64,000 nucleotides of DNA from Planosporangium mesophilum (GTDB taxonomy: Bacteria > Actinomycetota > Actinomycetes > Mycobacteriales > Micromonosporaceae): contig NZ_BOON01000028.1 of NCBI RefSeq assembly GCF_016863255.1, positions 62,001 to 126,000 on the forward strand, read 5' to 3'. This document shows positions 16,989 to 26,000 of the stretch, in pieces. Within the stretch, counting starts at the first letter, position 1; every line of letters begins with the position of its first letter. Below the pieces are notes generated by a model, which saw only the letters and a program-made list of their open reading frames with translations, was not told the origin of the DNA and ran no database searches. The translations under genes and the position numbers were made by a program.

Positions 16989-18011
16989 GTGAGCCCAACC
17001 ACCGAACCGATCCGGGGAGCCGACGTGCGCATTCCGATCACCCTGGCCTGTGAACGATACGACCGCACCGAGGCCCTCCGGGACGGACGTGTCCGACCGG
17101 CCGGCGTGGACCTGACGTACCTTCCCCAGCAGGTGGAGGAGACGTTCTTCCGGATGGCGCGGTTCCGGGAGTTCGACGCCGCCGAGATGTCGCTGTCCAG
17201 CTACGTCATCACGCTCACCCGCGACGCGCCGTTCATCGCGATCCCCGTGTTCCCGTCGCGTCTGTTCCGGCACAGCGGCATCTACGTCTCCGCCGCCTCC
17301 GGAATCAGGGAGCCGGCCGACCTGATCGGCAAACACGTAGGGGTCGCCGAGTACCAACTGACCGCCAACGTCTGGATCCGCGGCATCCTCGCCGACGAGT
17401 ACGGCGTGCCGGTCGAATCCGTCACCTACCGCACCGGCGGCCTGCACCAGCCCGGACGCCCCGAGAAGCTGAAGGTCCACCTGCCACCCGCGGTGCGCGT
17501 CGAGCCCATCGGGCCACGCCAGACGCTATCGGAGATGCTCGCCACCGGCGAGATCGACGCGGTGTACACGCCCCGCACGCCGGAGAGCTTCACCCGCGGC
17601 GACAGCGGTGTCCGGCGACTGTTCGACCCGTCCCGTCCGGCCGAGGAGGACTACTTCCGTCGGACGGGGATCTTCCCGATCATGCACGTGGTCGTCCTGC
17701 GCCGAGACGTCTACGAGCGAAACCGATGGCTGGCCCGCTCGCTCCACGACGCGTTCGAGCAGGCCAAAACGCTGTGCGCAGAGGGCATCGACGAGACGGC
17801 CGCCGCCCGCTACCTGCTGCCGTGGCTGCACGACGAGGTCGCCCGCACCCGCGCGGTGCTCGGCGCGGACTACTGGCCGTACGGTCTGGAGAAGAACCTC
17901 GCGGTGCTGCGCACCTTCCTGCGCTACTCCTACGACCAGGGCCTGGCCGCCCGCAGGCTGGAGCCCGCGGAGCTGTTCGCACCCGAGACCCTCGAGTCCA
18001 CCCTGGTCTGA
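16989..18011 (+). CDS. 4,5-dihydroxyphthalate decarboxylase-like protein
   Basis: This 340-residue protein belongs to the Pht5 family, which has a periplasmic-binding-protein-like fold (the segments ASGIREPADLIGKHVGVAEY and GIFPIMHVVVLRRD are typical) but no signal peptide, so it acts in the cytoplasm. Family members convert 4,5-dihydroxyphthalate to protocatechuate. The GTG start at 16989 is taken; a GTG at 17025 is also possible. It is convergent with the MobA-like hydroxylase gene. The exact substrate is uncertain because no phthalate dioxygenase is in the window. Confidence 0.8.
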   Translation: MSPTTEPIRGADVRIPITLACERYDRTEALRDGRVRPAGVDLTYLPQQVEETFFRMARFREFDAAEMSLSSYVITLTRDAPFIAIPVFPSRLFRHSGIYVSAASGIREPADLIGKHVGVAEYQLTANVWIRGILADEYGVPVESVTYRTGGLHQPGRPEKLKVHLPPAVRVEPIGPRQTLSEMLATGEIDAVYTPRTPESFTRGDSGVRRLFDPSRPAEEDYFRRTGIFPIMHVVVLRRDVYERNRWLARSLHDAFEQAKTLCAEGIDETAAARYLLPWLHDEVARTRAVLGADYWPYGLEKNLAVLRTFLRYSYDQGLAARRLEPAELFAPETLESTLV

Positions 18012-18048
18012 CCTCGGCGGTGGGACTCCCCGCCCGGACGCGGCTGCC

Positions 18049-19980
18049 CTATCGGGCGTCCACCAGGATTCCGGCGAAGAAGTCGGCCAGGGCCTCGTAC
18101 GCGTCGAGCGGCAGCACGTGTGAGACGTACTGGTCCGGGCGGACGACGACCAGGCAGCCCGTCTCGCGCTCCACGCCCCGTAGGTCGAAGACGTCGCCGG
18201 CCTTCGGGTCGGGGCAGAACACCTTCTCGTAGTCGATCAGCCCGAGCTTGCCCTTCCTCGGCAGGAGGACCGACGGCATCTCGTCGACGGTCAGGTCGCG
18301 ATGCCCCTGCTGGAAAACGGCGCGGACGTCGATGACCGAGTCGGGGTCGGCGCCGGCCGGCGTGCAGCGCGTGATCGGTGACGAGGCCGACGCCAGGAAT
18401 TCGCACAGCCGCCGGGCCTGGGAGTCAGGGCTTGTCGGGGCGTGCCGGTCGGCGAAGACGTAGATGCGCCAGGCACCGTCGGCCCGGGCGACGTGGCCGA
18501 GGTGCATCGGCCTGGCATCGGCCAACCGTACGGCAGGGGCGGAGTGGAAACGCATCCCCACCGTGAAACCCTCCGCCAGGTGCTGGTAGGTCGCCTCAGC
18601 GGTGATCATCGACGGGGTGTACCGGGTCGCGACCCCGGCGGTGAAGCGGCCCTGCTGGACGAAGTACCGCTGGAACTCCTCGGGGTCGACGCCCGCGTCG
18701 CCGGCGTGACCCGAGTCCTTCGGGGCGGCGCTGAACATCCTGGCGAACTCGCGGTCGAACGCGATCAGCTCCTCGGCGACCTTCTGCCGTTCCTCGGAGT
18801 AGGTGTGCAGGAGTTCGGGCCTGGCCGTGCCCCGGAGAACGGCCCCGAGCTTCCATCCGAGGTTCCAGGTGTCGGCCATCGACACGTTCATGCCCTGGCC
18901 GGCCTTCGCGCTGTGGGTATGGCACGCGTCGCCGGCGATGAACACCCGGGGCAGCCTGGTGGCCGTCTCCGTCACCGGCACGTCGTCGAACTTGTCACAC
19001 AGACGCTGGCCGATCTCGTAGACCGACCACCAGCCGACGTTCTTCACGTCGAGGGTGTAGGGGTGCAGAATCCGGTTCGCGACCGCGGCCAACTTCTCCG
19101 GGGTGACACTGCGGTCCTCGAGCATCTCCTTGTCGCTGACCGCGTCCAGTTCGATGTAGAGCCGCACCAGGTACCCGCCCTCTCGCGGGATGATCAGAAT
19201 GTTGCCCTGATTCGCGGAGTGGACGGCGCACTTGAGCCGGATGTCCGGGAAGTCGGTGACCGCCAGGACGTCCATGACGCCCCAGGACTGGTTCATCGGG
19301 TCGCCGACGAGTTCCCGGCCGATCGCGGTACGGGTTCCACTGCGCGAGCCGTCACAGCCGACGACGTACTTGGCCCGGACCGTCGAGGTCTCCCCGGTCT
19401 CCTGGAACTCCTTGACGTGATGGAGGGTGACTGTCACGGGGTACTCCGACGAGCCGCTGCTGTCGATCTGCACGTCACTGGCGTGGAGCCCGTAGAACGG
19501 CCGCAACCTGCTGGCGGACCGCTCCATGTGGTCCCGGAGATAGGCGAGCATCCGCGCCTGGTTCACGATCACATGCGGGAACTCCGACAAGCCCTCCTCG
19601 GTGTCCTGGACGCGCCCGGTCCGCGTGATCCTCGTGCGGTCCTCCGGATCCGGACGCCAGAAGGAGACCTCGTTGACCCAGTAGGCCTCGCCTACCAGTC
19701 GGTCGGCCAGACCGAACGCCTCGAACATCTCCACGGTGCGGCAGGCCACGCCGTCGGCCTGGCCCACCTCCAGCGGCCCGTCCCGACGGTCGATGACCGC
19801 GGTCCTGATGTCAGGGAAGTTGGCCAGCTGCGCGGCCAGCACCAGACCGGCCGGCCCACATCCCACGATCAGGACGTCGACCTCCTCAGGGAGGCCTTCC
19901 CGACGCTCCGCGACGGACGGGTGCGGATCCTCGAGGAACGGGTCACCGATCTTGTAGCCGTTGAGGTAGAACTGCGCCAT
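18049..19980 (-). CDS. MobA/phenol-hydroxylase-type FAD aromatic monooxygenase
   Basis: This 643-residue class A flavin monooxygenase has GxGxxG at 40-45 (GCGPAG), the DG motif in VVGCDGSRS, the GD motif in FIAGDACHTHS, and a C-terminal thioredoxin-like phenol-hydroxylase dimerisation domain (about 450-640). Its length and sequence pattern recall 3-hydroxybenzoate 4-monooxygenase (MobA), which makes protocatechuate. The ATG at 19980 was chosen because GGAGGAG precedes it by 5 nt. With the neighbouring decarboxylase it could hydroxylate a monohydroxylated aromatic acid. The substrate is not proven. Confidence 0.88.
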   Translation of the reverse strand: MAQFYLNGYKIGDPFLEDPHPSVAERREGLPEEVDVLIVGCGPAGLVLAAQLANFPDIRTAVIDRRDGPLEVGQADGVACRTVEMFEAFGLADRLVGEAYWVNEVSFWRPDPEDRTRITRTGRVQDTEEGLSEFPHVIVNQARMLAYLRDHMERSASRLRPFYGLHASDVQIDSSGSSEYPVTVTLHHVKEFQETGETSTVRAKYVVGCDGSRSGTRTAIGRELVGDPMNQSWGVMDVLAVTDFPDIRLKCAVHSANQGNILIIPREGGYLVRLYIELDAVSDKEMLEDRSVTPEKLAAVANRILHPYTLDVKNVGWWSVYEIGQRLCDKFDDVPVTETATRLPRVFIAGDACHTHSAKAGQGMNVSMADTWNLGWKLGAVLRGTARPELLHTYSEERQKVAEELIAFDREFARMFSAAPKDSGHAGDAGVDPEEFQRYFVQQGRFTAGVATRYTPSMITAEATYQHLAEGFTVGMRFHSAPAVRLADARPMHLGHVARADGAWRIYVFADRHAPTSPDSQARRLCEFLASASSPITRCTPAGADPDSVIDVRAVFQQGHRDLTVDEMPSVLLPRKGKLGLIDYEKVFCPDPKAGDVFDLRGVERETGCLVVVRPDQYVSHVLPLDAYEALADFFAGILVDAR

Positions 19981-20072
19981 TCGTGCTCCTCCGTACGGTA
20001 CGGCCAGCATGCGCCCTCGATGACCTCGATGTCGATCGGCTCTTCGCCATCGAAATGGAGCACTCCCCGGGC

Positions 20073-20181
20073 GCGGCTCGGCATGAGCTACGCCCACGAC
20101 GTGCTGAGGCTGCGGCACGGCCGGATCGACGACGGCGTGCTGCGCTGCCAGCGCCGGCCCGGGACCCTGACCGTGCCCTGA
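20073..20181 (+). pseudogene. Relic of a monooxygenase 3' end (direct repeat copy B)
   Basis: Bases 20073-20144 repeat 2587-2658 with one difference and encode the same 24-residue C-terminal segment of a Baeyer-Villiger-type monooxygenase. The frame then ends QRRPGTLTVP and a stop at 20179-20181. No body of such a gene precedes it: the upstream sequence is the leader of the opposite-strand hydroxylase gene. It is therefore a truncated second copy, left by recombination or deletion. Its ending differs from the first copy and may be the original C-terminus. Confidence 0.85.
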
Positions 20182-20218
20182 CCGGCATGAAGCCCACCCG
20201 CCCGGGTAGCTGGATCCG

Positions 20219-21175
20219 GTGAGCCAGCAGGAGCGCTCCCTCGGCACCGCCGAGTTGAAGCAGCGTATCGGCCGGGTCGGCGTGTGGACGTTCGCGCTGG
20301 GCCGGGAGCCGGCGTCGTCCGAGCGGGCGGCCGCCGCCCAGCTGGAGGAGCTGGGCTACGGGACGCTGTGGCTCGGTGAGGCCCCGTGGACCAAGGAGGC
20401 CCTGGTGCACTCCGCTCTCCTGCTGGAGGGGACGCGGCGGCTGGTGGTCGCGACCGGGATCGCCAACATCTGGGGCCGCGACCCCACCGCCGCCTGGAAC
20501 GGGGCGAACGCCCTGGCGGAGGCGGCCGGCGGCCGGTTCCTGCTAGGGCTGGGGGTCAGCCATGCGCCCCTGGTGAAGCCGCGCGGCACCGAGTACCGCA
20601 GCCCGGTGGAGCACATGCGCGCCTACCTGGACGCCATGGACGCCGTCGAGCACGACTTCCCGGTACCCGAGGCGCCACCTCGGATGCTGGCGGCGCTGCG
20701 CCGCCGGATGCTGGAGCTGGCCGCACAGCGCAGCCACGGCGCCCACTCCTACTTCGTACCGCCCGAGCACACCGCCCGCGCCCGGGCGGTCCTCGGACCC
20801 GACCCGGTACTGGCGCCGGAGCAGGCCTTCGTGCTCGACACCGACCCCGTGCGGGCACGCCGGGCCGCCCGCGAGTACATGGCGTTCTACCTGGGGCTGC
20901 CGAACTACGTCAACAACCTGCGGGAACTGGGCTTCGGCGACGCGGACTTCGCCGACGGCGGCAGCGACGCCCTGGTGGACACGATCGTGGTGTGGGGCGA
21001 GCCGCAGACGATCGCTGACCGGGTCCGGGCCCACCACGACGCCGGCGCGGACCACGTCTGCGTCCAGCCCGTGACGGCCACCGCCCGCGAGCAGCTGGAG
21101 CACCTGCGGGCCATGGCCCCCGCGCTCAGCGGTGTCGGCCTCAGGTCGCGGGTGCCCCGTACCACCGCGGGGTGA
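20219..21175 (+). CDS. LLM class flavin-dependent (F420-type) oxidoreductase
   Basis: This 318-residue luciferase-like TIM-barrel protein starts with VGVWTFALG and has the typical SERAAAAQLEELGYGTLWLG and TGIANIWGRDP segments. It ends with the GADHVCVQPVT strand of the TIGR03620-type actinobacterial subfamily. Members usually use F420 or FMN. The start is a GTG; a good Shine-Dalgarno sequence is not obvious. Its 3' end overlaps the convergent flavoprotein gene by 35 bp. The substrate is unknown. Confidence 0.85.
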   Translation: MSQQERSLGTAELKQRIGRVGVWTFALGREPASSERAAAAQLEELGYGTLWLGEAPWTKEALVHSALLLEGTRRLVVATGIANIWGRDPTAAWNGANALAEAAGGRFLLGLGVSHAPLVKPRGTEYRSPVEHMRAYLDAMDAVEHDFPVPEAPPRMLAALRRRMLELAAQRSHGAHSYFVPPEHTARARAVLGPDPVLAPEQAFVLDTDPVRARRAAREYMAFYLGLPNYVNNLRELGFGDADFADGGSDALVDTIVVWGEPQTIADRVRAHHDAGADHVCVQPVTATAREQLEHLRAMAPALSGVGLRSRVPRTTAG

Positions 21176-22586
21176 TGCCGAGGTGCCGCAGCGCGGAGGC
21201 GGCCGCCCCGGCGCCGCACATGCCGTGGGCGCCCGGCCCCGGCGGGGTGGCCGCGGAGCAGAGGAACACGCCCGGCGCGCCGGTGCTGTACGGATCGAGC
21301 GCCGGTCGGGCGCCGAGGACGAGCTGCGGGATCGTCTTCGCGCCGGTGAGGATGTCACCGCCCGCGAAGTTCGGGTTGGCGTCCGCGAACTGGGCCGGCG
21401 TGGTGGTCTCCAGGCCGACGATCCGCTCGCGGGTACCGGGGGCGAAGCGCTCCAGTTGGGCGAGCACGGCGTGGGTGAGATCGCCGTCGTAGCCGTGGGG
21501 TACGTGGGCGTACGCCCAGACCGGATGCACGTCGCCGACCGACCGGGACGGGTCGGCGAGGTACTGCTGACCGACGAGGACGAAGGGTCTCTCCGGTACC
21601 CTGCCGGCGTGGACCTCCCGCGCGGCCCGGACCACCTCCGCCATGGTTCCGCCCAGGTGGACGGTGCCGGCCCGGCGGGCGTACCCGTTCGTCCAGGGCA
21701 CCCCGCCCTCGACCGCAAGATCGATCTTGTACGCGCCCGCGCCCCGACGGAACCGCGTGTACGCCCTGCGGGTACGGGCCGGCAGCCGGTCGGAGAGGAT
21801 CGCCGCCACCTGCCCCGGGTCGAGGTCGAAGAGGGTGACGTCGGCGGGCGGAAGCTGTCTCGCGCTCGTCACCCGTACGCCGGTGGCGACCACTCCGCCG
21901 TGGTCGAGGAGCGCCTTCTCCAGGGCGCGGGCGATGGACCGGGAGCCGCCCTCCGCGACCGCCCACCCGGCCGCGTGGCCGGCGGTCAGGATCCCCAGCC
22001 CGATCGCGGAGCTGAGCGGTGCGGTCAGCGGCCGGAACGAGTGGGCGGCCACGCCCGCCCACAGCGCGCGGGCCTGCTCGGTCCGGAAGCTCCGCGCGAG
22101 GACGGTGGCGGGCAGCAGCGTGGGAAGTCCGAACCTCGCCAGCAGCAGCGGATGCGAGGGGATGGCGAGCAGCGGCCCCATCACGTCCCGGGACAACTCG
22201 TCCCAGCGGGCGACCGAGGGGCCGAGCAGCGTCTTCCAGCGCGCCCCGTCCGTACCCAGCAACTCGGCGGTCCGATCGACCGAACGCACCAGGACGCCGG
22301 CGGTGCCGTCATCGAGCGGATGGACGCAGTCGACGTCCGGCAGCCGCCACCGCAGCCCGTACCGCCCCAGGTCCAGCGACGCCAGGGCCGGGGAGGTCAC
22401 CGCCATCGGATGGATCGCCGAGCAGTGGTCGTGCAGCAGGCCGGGCAGGATCGCCTCGCGGCTGCGGGTACCCCCGCCGACCTCGTCGGCGGCCTCCAGC
22501 AGGGTCACCTTCAGGCCGCTGGTGGCGAGCAGAGCCGCGGCGGCGAGGCCGTTGGGCCCGCCGCCGACGACGACGGCGCGGGTCAC
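21141..22586 (-). CDS. Phytoene-desaturase-like FAD oxidoreductase
   Basis: This 481-residue protein of the carotenoid/retinol saturase family has the dinucleotide-binding motif VVVGGGPNGLAAAALLA at 5-21, followed by LEAADEVGGGTRS. A C-terminal FAD segment reads GVFLCSAATPPGPGAHGMCG. It starts inside the stop of the DUF3556 gene (22583-22586, ATGA), so the two are co-translated. No phytoene synthase is nearby, so carotenoid synthesis is not implied. The role is unknown, perhaps redox chemistry on a lipid made by the membrane partner. Confidence 0.85.
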   Translation of the reverse strand: MTRAVVVGGGPNGLAAAALLATSGLKVTLLEAADEVGGGTRSREAILPGLLHDHCSAIHPMAVTSPALASLDLGRYGLRWRLPDVDCVHPLDDGTAGVLVRSVDRTAELLGTDGARWKTLLGPSVARWDELSRDVMGPLLAIPSHPLLLARFGLPTLLPATVLARSFRTEQARALWAGVAAHSFRPLTAPLSSAIGLGILTAGHAAGWAVAEGGSRSIARALEKALLDHGGVVATGVRVTSARQLPPADVTLFDLDPGQVAAILSDRLPARTRRAYTRFRRGAGAYKIDLAVEGGVPWTNGYARRAGTVHLGGTMAEVVRAAREVHAGRVPERPFVLVGQQYLADPSRSVGDVHPVWAYAHVPHGYDGDLTHAVLAQLERFAPGTRERIVGLETTTPAQFADANPNFAGGDILTGAKTIPQLVLGARPALDPYSTGAPGVFLCSAATPPGPGAHGMCGAGAAASALRHLGITPRWYGAPAT

Positions 22587-24343
22587 GCGGTCTCCGGGGT
22601 CCGCTTCTCCGGCGTCGGCTCAATGGTGGCCGGCCGGAACGTCTCCACGTCGTACACCGGGTAGTCCGGCCCGTCGGTCGGCCAGGGCTGCCGCTGGAGC
22701 ATGTCGCGTACCTTCACTCTTCCTCGCTCGACCAGCCCGAGCGCCGCGTCGTGCACCTCGTACCGCTGGTCCTGCCGCTGGATCGGCTGGCCCTCCAGGG
22801 TGATGACCCGCACCTGGCCCGGGGAGAAACCGCAGCGTGCCTGGATCGCCCGCAGAAGCTGGTCGTCGTGCAGGTGGCCCTCGCCGAAGTTCCAGCCGAT
22901 CGCGTAAGCGGCGACGAGCTCGCCGTCCAGCGTCACGACGTCGTCCTCCCCGGCGGCCACCCGGTCGATCAGCCCATTGTGCGCCCGGCCGTGGGAGTGC
23001 AGGCCACGCCACCCCTGGACCTTGTGGGCGAGGAGGACCGCCGTGTCGGCGCCGTACAGCGCCTCGAGCTGCCCGGTCGTGAGCCGGCTCGACGTGACCA
23101 GCCCCTCGCTCATCCGGGTCAGGGCGTCGCGGGTGAAGATCCAGACGCTGGTCGCCCAGTTGCCGGCGTAGTAGCGCATGGCCGGCAGGAAGGAGACGAG
23201 GTCGGGCCGGACGTTGCCGAGCAGCGGAAGCAGGACCAGCGGCGGCAGGATCACCAGCAGCAGCGCGGGCGTGCGCAGGTCGTACACGGTGATGTCGCCG
23301 TACGCGCCGAACAGGTGGAACAGCGAGAAGATGAAGAACAGGTTCCACTCCAGCGGCACCCCCATCGGTACCGTCGACAGGATGTGGAGGTGGAACAGGA
23401 CCATGTAGAGCACGGCCGCCCAGGTCCAGAACCCGCCCCGGCCGAGGAAGACGAGGAACAGCGGCACGAGGTACTCCGTCGCCGTGCCGACGTGCGCCAG
23501 CAGGGCCGCGAGGCGCGACGGACGCAGGTCGTGCGGCGGGTTGCGGTACATCGCCCGCCGGACCGACGTCACCCGCAGCAACGGCGAGTTGCTCATCATC
23601 ACGGCCACCACGAACGGGAAGTGGTGGTTGAGTTTTGACGTGGCCGCGCCCCACCAGAGGGCGAGCATCACCAGCTTGAACCCGACGATCTGGTCCGGGT
23701 ACGGGAAGAAGAAGATGAGCAGGGACAGCCAGTACTGCTCGCCCCGGGCGGCCAGGAAGATCGTCTTGTCGCGCAGGCCGAGGACGGCGAGGGACCCGAT
23801 CAACGGCAGCGCCGCGCGCGGGTCCAGCAGGCCGGCGTCGCCCCCCGGTCGGGTCAGCAGGTAGCTTGCCGAGACCAGCACGACGACGTAGAGCGCGACG
23901 TCCACCGGCGTACGCCGGTCACCGGCCGTCAGCGGCACCCGGTCCGGCCAGGGCGGGAGCCGGATGGTGCCGGGCCGCAGCCAGTACAGGATCGAGCCGA
24001 TCGGCGGGATGAAGTGGGAGCTCAGGGGCCCGGAGCCGCAGCCGAGTCCGATGACCTCGTAGAGCAGGGTCCAGACGATGAGCTTCTGGTAGACGATCGG
24101 CTCGGTCCACCAGGAGGCCGCGTCGGCGAGGCCGCCGAGGCCCGGGGTCATGGCGATGACCGCCGCGCCGCCCACGACGTACCCGACGCACTTGACGGCG
24201 TAGAGCAGAAACACCGCGGTAGGGCTGCCGAAGCCGTGCTCCACCCAGTGTCGGGTCGCGGTCTTCAGCCTCTCGGCACGAGGCTGCCGCTGCCAGGCGG
24301 CGACGTCGCCGACCTCCGGCAGGGTGGGGCTCAGAAATCCCAT
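22583..24343 (-). CDS. DUF3556 multi-pass membrane protein
   Basis: This 586-residue protein begins MGFLSPTLPEVGDVAAW, the characteristic opening of DUF3556 proteins of mycobacteria and relatives. About seven hydrophobic segments lie within residues 45-420; the C-terminal 170 residues are soluble. The ATG at 24343 was chosen over a 22-residue longer frame for this reason. It is the first gene of a two-gene operon with the phytoene-desaturase-like enzyme. The family has no established function; several histidines in the membrane region could bind a metal (seen, but unproven). Confidence 0.8.
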   Translation of the reverse strand: MGFLSPTLPEVGDVAAWQRQPRAERLKTATRHWVEHGFGSPTAVFLLYAVKCVGYVVGGAAVIAMTPGLGGLADAASWWTEPIVYQKLIVWTLLYEVIGLGCGSGPLSSHFIPPIGSILYWLRPGTIRLPPWPDRVPLTAGDRRTPVDVALYVVVLVSASYLLTRPGGDAGLLDPRAALPLIGSLAVLGLRDKTIFLAARGEQYWLSLLIFFFPYPDQIVGFKLVMLALWWGAATSKLNHHFPFVVAVMMSNSPLLRVTSVRRAMYRNPPHDLRPSRLAALLAHVGTATEYLVPLFLVFLGRGGFWTWAAVLYMVLFHLHILSTVPMGVPLEWNLFFIFSLFHLFGAYGDITVYDLRTPALLLVILPPLVLLPLLGNVRPDLVSFLPAMRYYAGNWATSVWIFTRDALTRMSEGLVTSSRLTTGQLEALYGADTAVLLAHKVQGWRGLHSHGRAHNGLIDRVAAGEDDVVTLDGELVAAYAIGWNFGEGHLHDDQLLRAIQARCGFSPGQVRVITLEGQPIQRQDQRYEVHDAALGLVERGRVKVRDMLQRQPWPTDGPDYPVYDVETFRPATIEPTPEKRTPETA

Positions 24344-24510
24344 GGGGTCCTCGATCGGTCGGCCGGGCCGGATATTCAGAGGTCTCCATTCTCGGTGACT
24401 CCGCCCCACCGTGGGTCACCTCGCCCGGAGGGCGCACGGGTCCCCGGTGCGGCGCAATTGGGGTGGATCGCGTAATCGGCGGCCTCGTGACGACTGTCTA
24501 GGCTTACGAC

Positions 24511-24957
24511 GTGGTCTTCCGTGAAGCGGTGCGCGCCGACCTGCCCGCGATCGTCGCGCTCCTCGCCGACGACGTGCTGGGCAAGGCGCGGGACCACGCC
24601 GTGGTGGACAGCGCGTACGAGCAGGCGTTCGCCGATATCGACGCCGACCCGCGCAACCTTCTCGTGGTCGCCGAGGACGACGCGGACGTGGTGGCGTTCC
24701 TCCAGGTCACGTACATCCCCGGGCTCGGGCGCCACGGCGCCGAACGGGCCCTCGTCGAATCCGTCCGCGTCCGATCCGACCGCCGCGGGCAGGGGCTCGG
24801 CGCGCAGCTCATGACCTGGGTCATCGAGCAGGCCCGGCAGCGTGGGTGCGCGCTGGTGCAGCTCACCACCGACAAGTCGCGCCTCGACGCGCACCGGTTC
24901 TACGCCCGGCTCGGCTTCGTCTCGAGCCACGAGGGCATGAAGCTGAGCCTGCGGTAG
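24511..24957 (+). CDS. GNAT family N-acetyltransferase
   Basis: This 148-residue protein has the GNAT core: VESVRVRSDRRGQGLGAQLM (acetyl-CoA loop RRGQGLG) and LTTDKSRLDAHRFYARLGFV. The GTG start lies 6 nt after a TAGGCT -10 hexamer (24499-24504) with no room for a ribosome binding site, suggesting a leaderless mRNA. The acceptor is unknown; family relatives include amino-group acetyltransferases. Confidence 0.88.
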   Translation: MVFREAVRADLPAIVALLADDVLGKARDHAVVDSAYEQAFADIDADPRNLLVVAEDDADVVAFLQVTYIPGLGRHGAERALVESVRVRSDRRGQGLGAQLMTWVIEQARQRGCALVQLTTDKSRLDAHRFYARLGFVSSHEGMKLSLR

Positions 24958-25088
24958 AGCCGCGGCTTCCGGTGCGCCGGCCCGGCGCCACCCGACCGGA
25001 ACTGGCCGGGGCGCGACGCCTCGTCTGAGCCGAGGCCGCTCGCCGTGGTCGGGCTGCGGACCGGAGCGATCTGCGGCAGGCTGGCGGG

Positions 25089-25514
25089 GTGGGAGCGATG
25101 ACCCGGCAGGACGCGATCGACTTCATCTCCGTGGGTAGCCGTACCGGCAAGCTCGCCACGGCGTCGCCGACCGGAGTGCCACACGTGGCCCCGATCTGGT
25201 TCCTGATCGACGGCGAGGACCTGGTGTTCACCACCGGCGAGGACACGGTCAAGGGTCGCAACCTGCGGGCCAACCCACGGGCGGCGCTGACGGTCGACGT
25301 GTCGGAGTACCCGTACGACTTCGTGGTGGTCCGCGGCACGGTCAGCCTCGACGGCCGCGCTCCCGACCTGCTGGACTGGGCGACGCGGCTGGCCGAACGG
25401 TACGTGCCCGCCCGGCGCGCCCGGGAGTACGGCGAGCGGAACGCGGTCGAGGGTGAACTGCTGTGCCGCCTGCGCATGGAACGCGTCAGCGGCGCCCTCG
25501 ACATCGCGCTGTGA
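25089..25514 (+). CDS. PPOX class F420-dependent oxidoreductase
   Basis: This 141-residue split-barrel flavin/F420-binding protein contains GKLATASPTGVPHVAPIWFL, the VFTTGEDTVKGRNLRANPRA loop and a final VRGTVSLDG strand. Such proteins reduce small organic molecules with reduced F420. The start may be the GTG at 25089 or the ATG at 25098, where conservation begins. It stands alone. Confidence 0.88.
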   Translation: MGAMTRQDAIDFISVGSRTGKLATASPTGVPHVAPIWFLIDGEDLVFTTGEDTVKGRNLRANPRAALTVDVSEYPYDFVVVRGTVSLDGRAPDLLDWATRLAERYVPARRAREYGERNAVEGELLCRLRMERVSGALDIAL

Positions 25515-25593
25515 CGGTCGCGCGCCGGTGACTGCGCGCGGCTGAGGTCATCGGGCCCTGATCGGGCAAGCCGTTACCTGCCCGCCACCCAAA

Positions 25594-25638
25594 TGTCGAA
25601 CGTCGACACTCCGTCTATCTATGTCGTCGTGCTATCTA
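25594..25638. promoter_or_regulatory. Candidate operator region upstream of padR
   Basis: It contains the inverted repeat TGTCG-N5-CGACA (25594-25608) and the direct repeat CTATCTA at 25615-25621 and 25632-25638. The region lies just before the leaderless padR start and is a likely autoregulatory site. Confidence 0.5.
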
Positions 25639-25661
25639 GATTGCTGTGCTAGCTTGTGCGC

Positions 25662-26000
25662 GTGAACCAGGAGCGGCGGGCCCAGTGGCTTCGGGGTGTG
25701 CTGGACCTGTGCGTCCTGGCGATCCTCGCCCGGGGCGAGTCCTACGGGTACGAACTGGCCCAGTCGTTGGAGGCGGCCGGACTCGGGCCGATCCAGGGCG
25801 GCACGCTCTACCCGGTGCTGTTGCGGCTTCAGCGGTCCGGCCTTGTCACCGCGCACTGGCGGGAGGGCGTGGCCGGACCCGCCCGCAAGTACTACCGGCT
25901 CAGTGCGGCCGGGAGCGAGACGCTGCGGCTGACCGCGAATGACTGGAACGCCTTCGCCGGTGGGGTGGGCGCGGTACTACGGGAGGTGGCGGCTCAGTGA
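25662..26000 (+). CDS. PadR family regulator (short type)
   Basis: This 112-residue PadR-s2-type winged helix contains WLRGVLDLCVLAILARGESY, GGTLYPVLLRLQRSGLV and an AGPARKYYRLSAAG wing. The GTG at 25662 lies 6 nt after a TAGCTT -10 hexamer (25650-25655), which suggests a leaderless start; a GTG at 25656 would overlap the promoter. It overlaps the ABC ATPase gene by GTGA and probably represses the operon, as short PadR proteins commonly do for linked ABC exporters. Confidence 0.88.
   Translation: MNQERRAQWLRGVLDLCVLAILARGESYGYELAQSLEAAGLGPIQGGTLYPVLLRLQRSGLVTAHWREGVAGPARKYYRLSAAGSETLRLTANDWNAFAGGVGAVLREVAAQ

Noticed and set aside
18442-20181. A 579-residue plus-strand frame covering the MobA-like gene
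   Set aside because: Only its last 34 or so residues (the monooxygenase relic) are real; the rest is antisense shadow of the hydroxylase.
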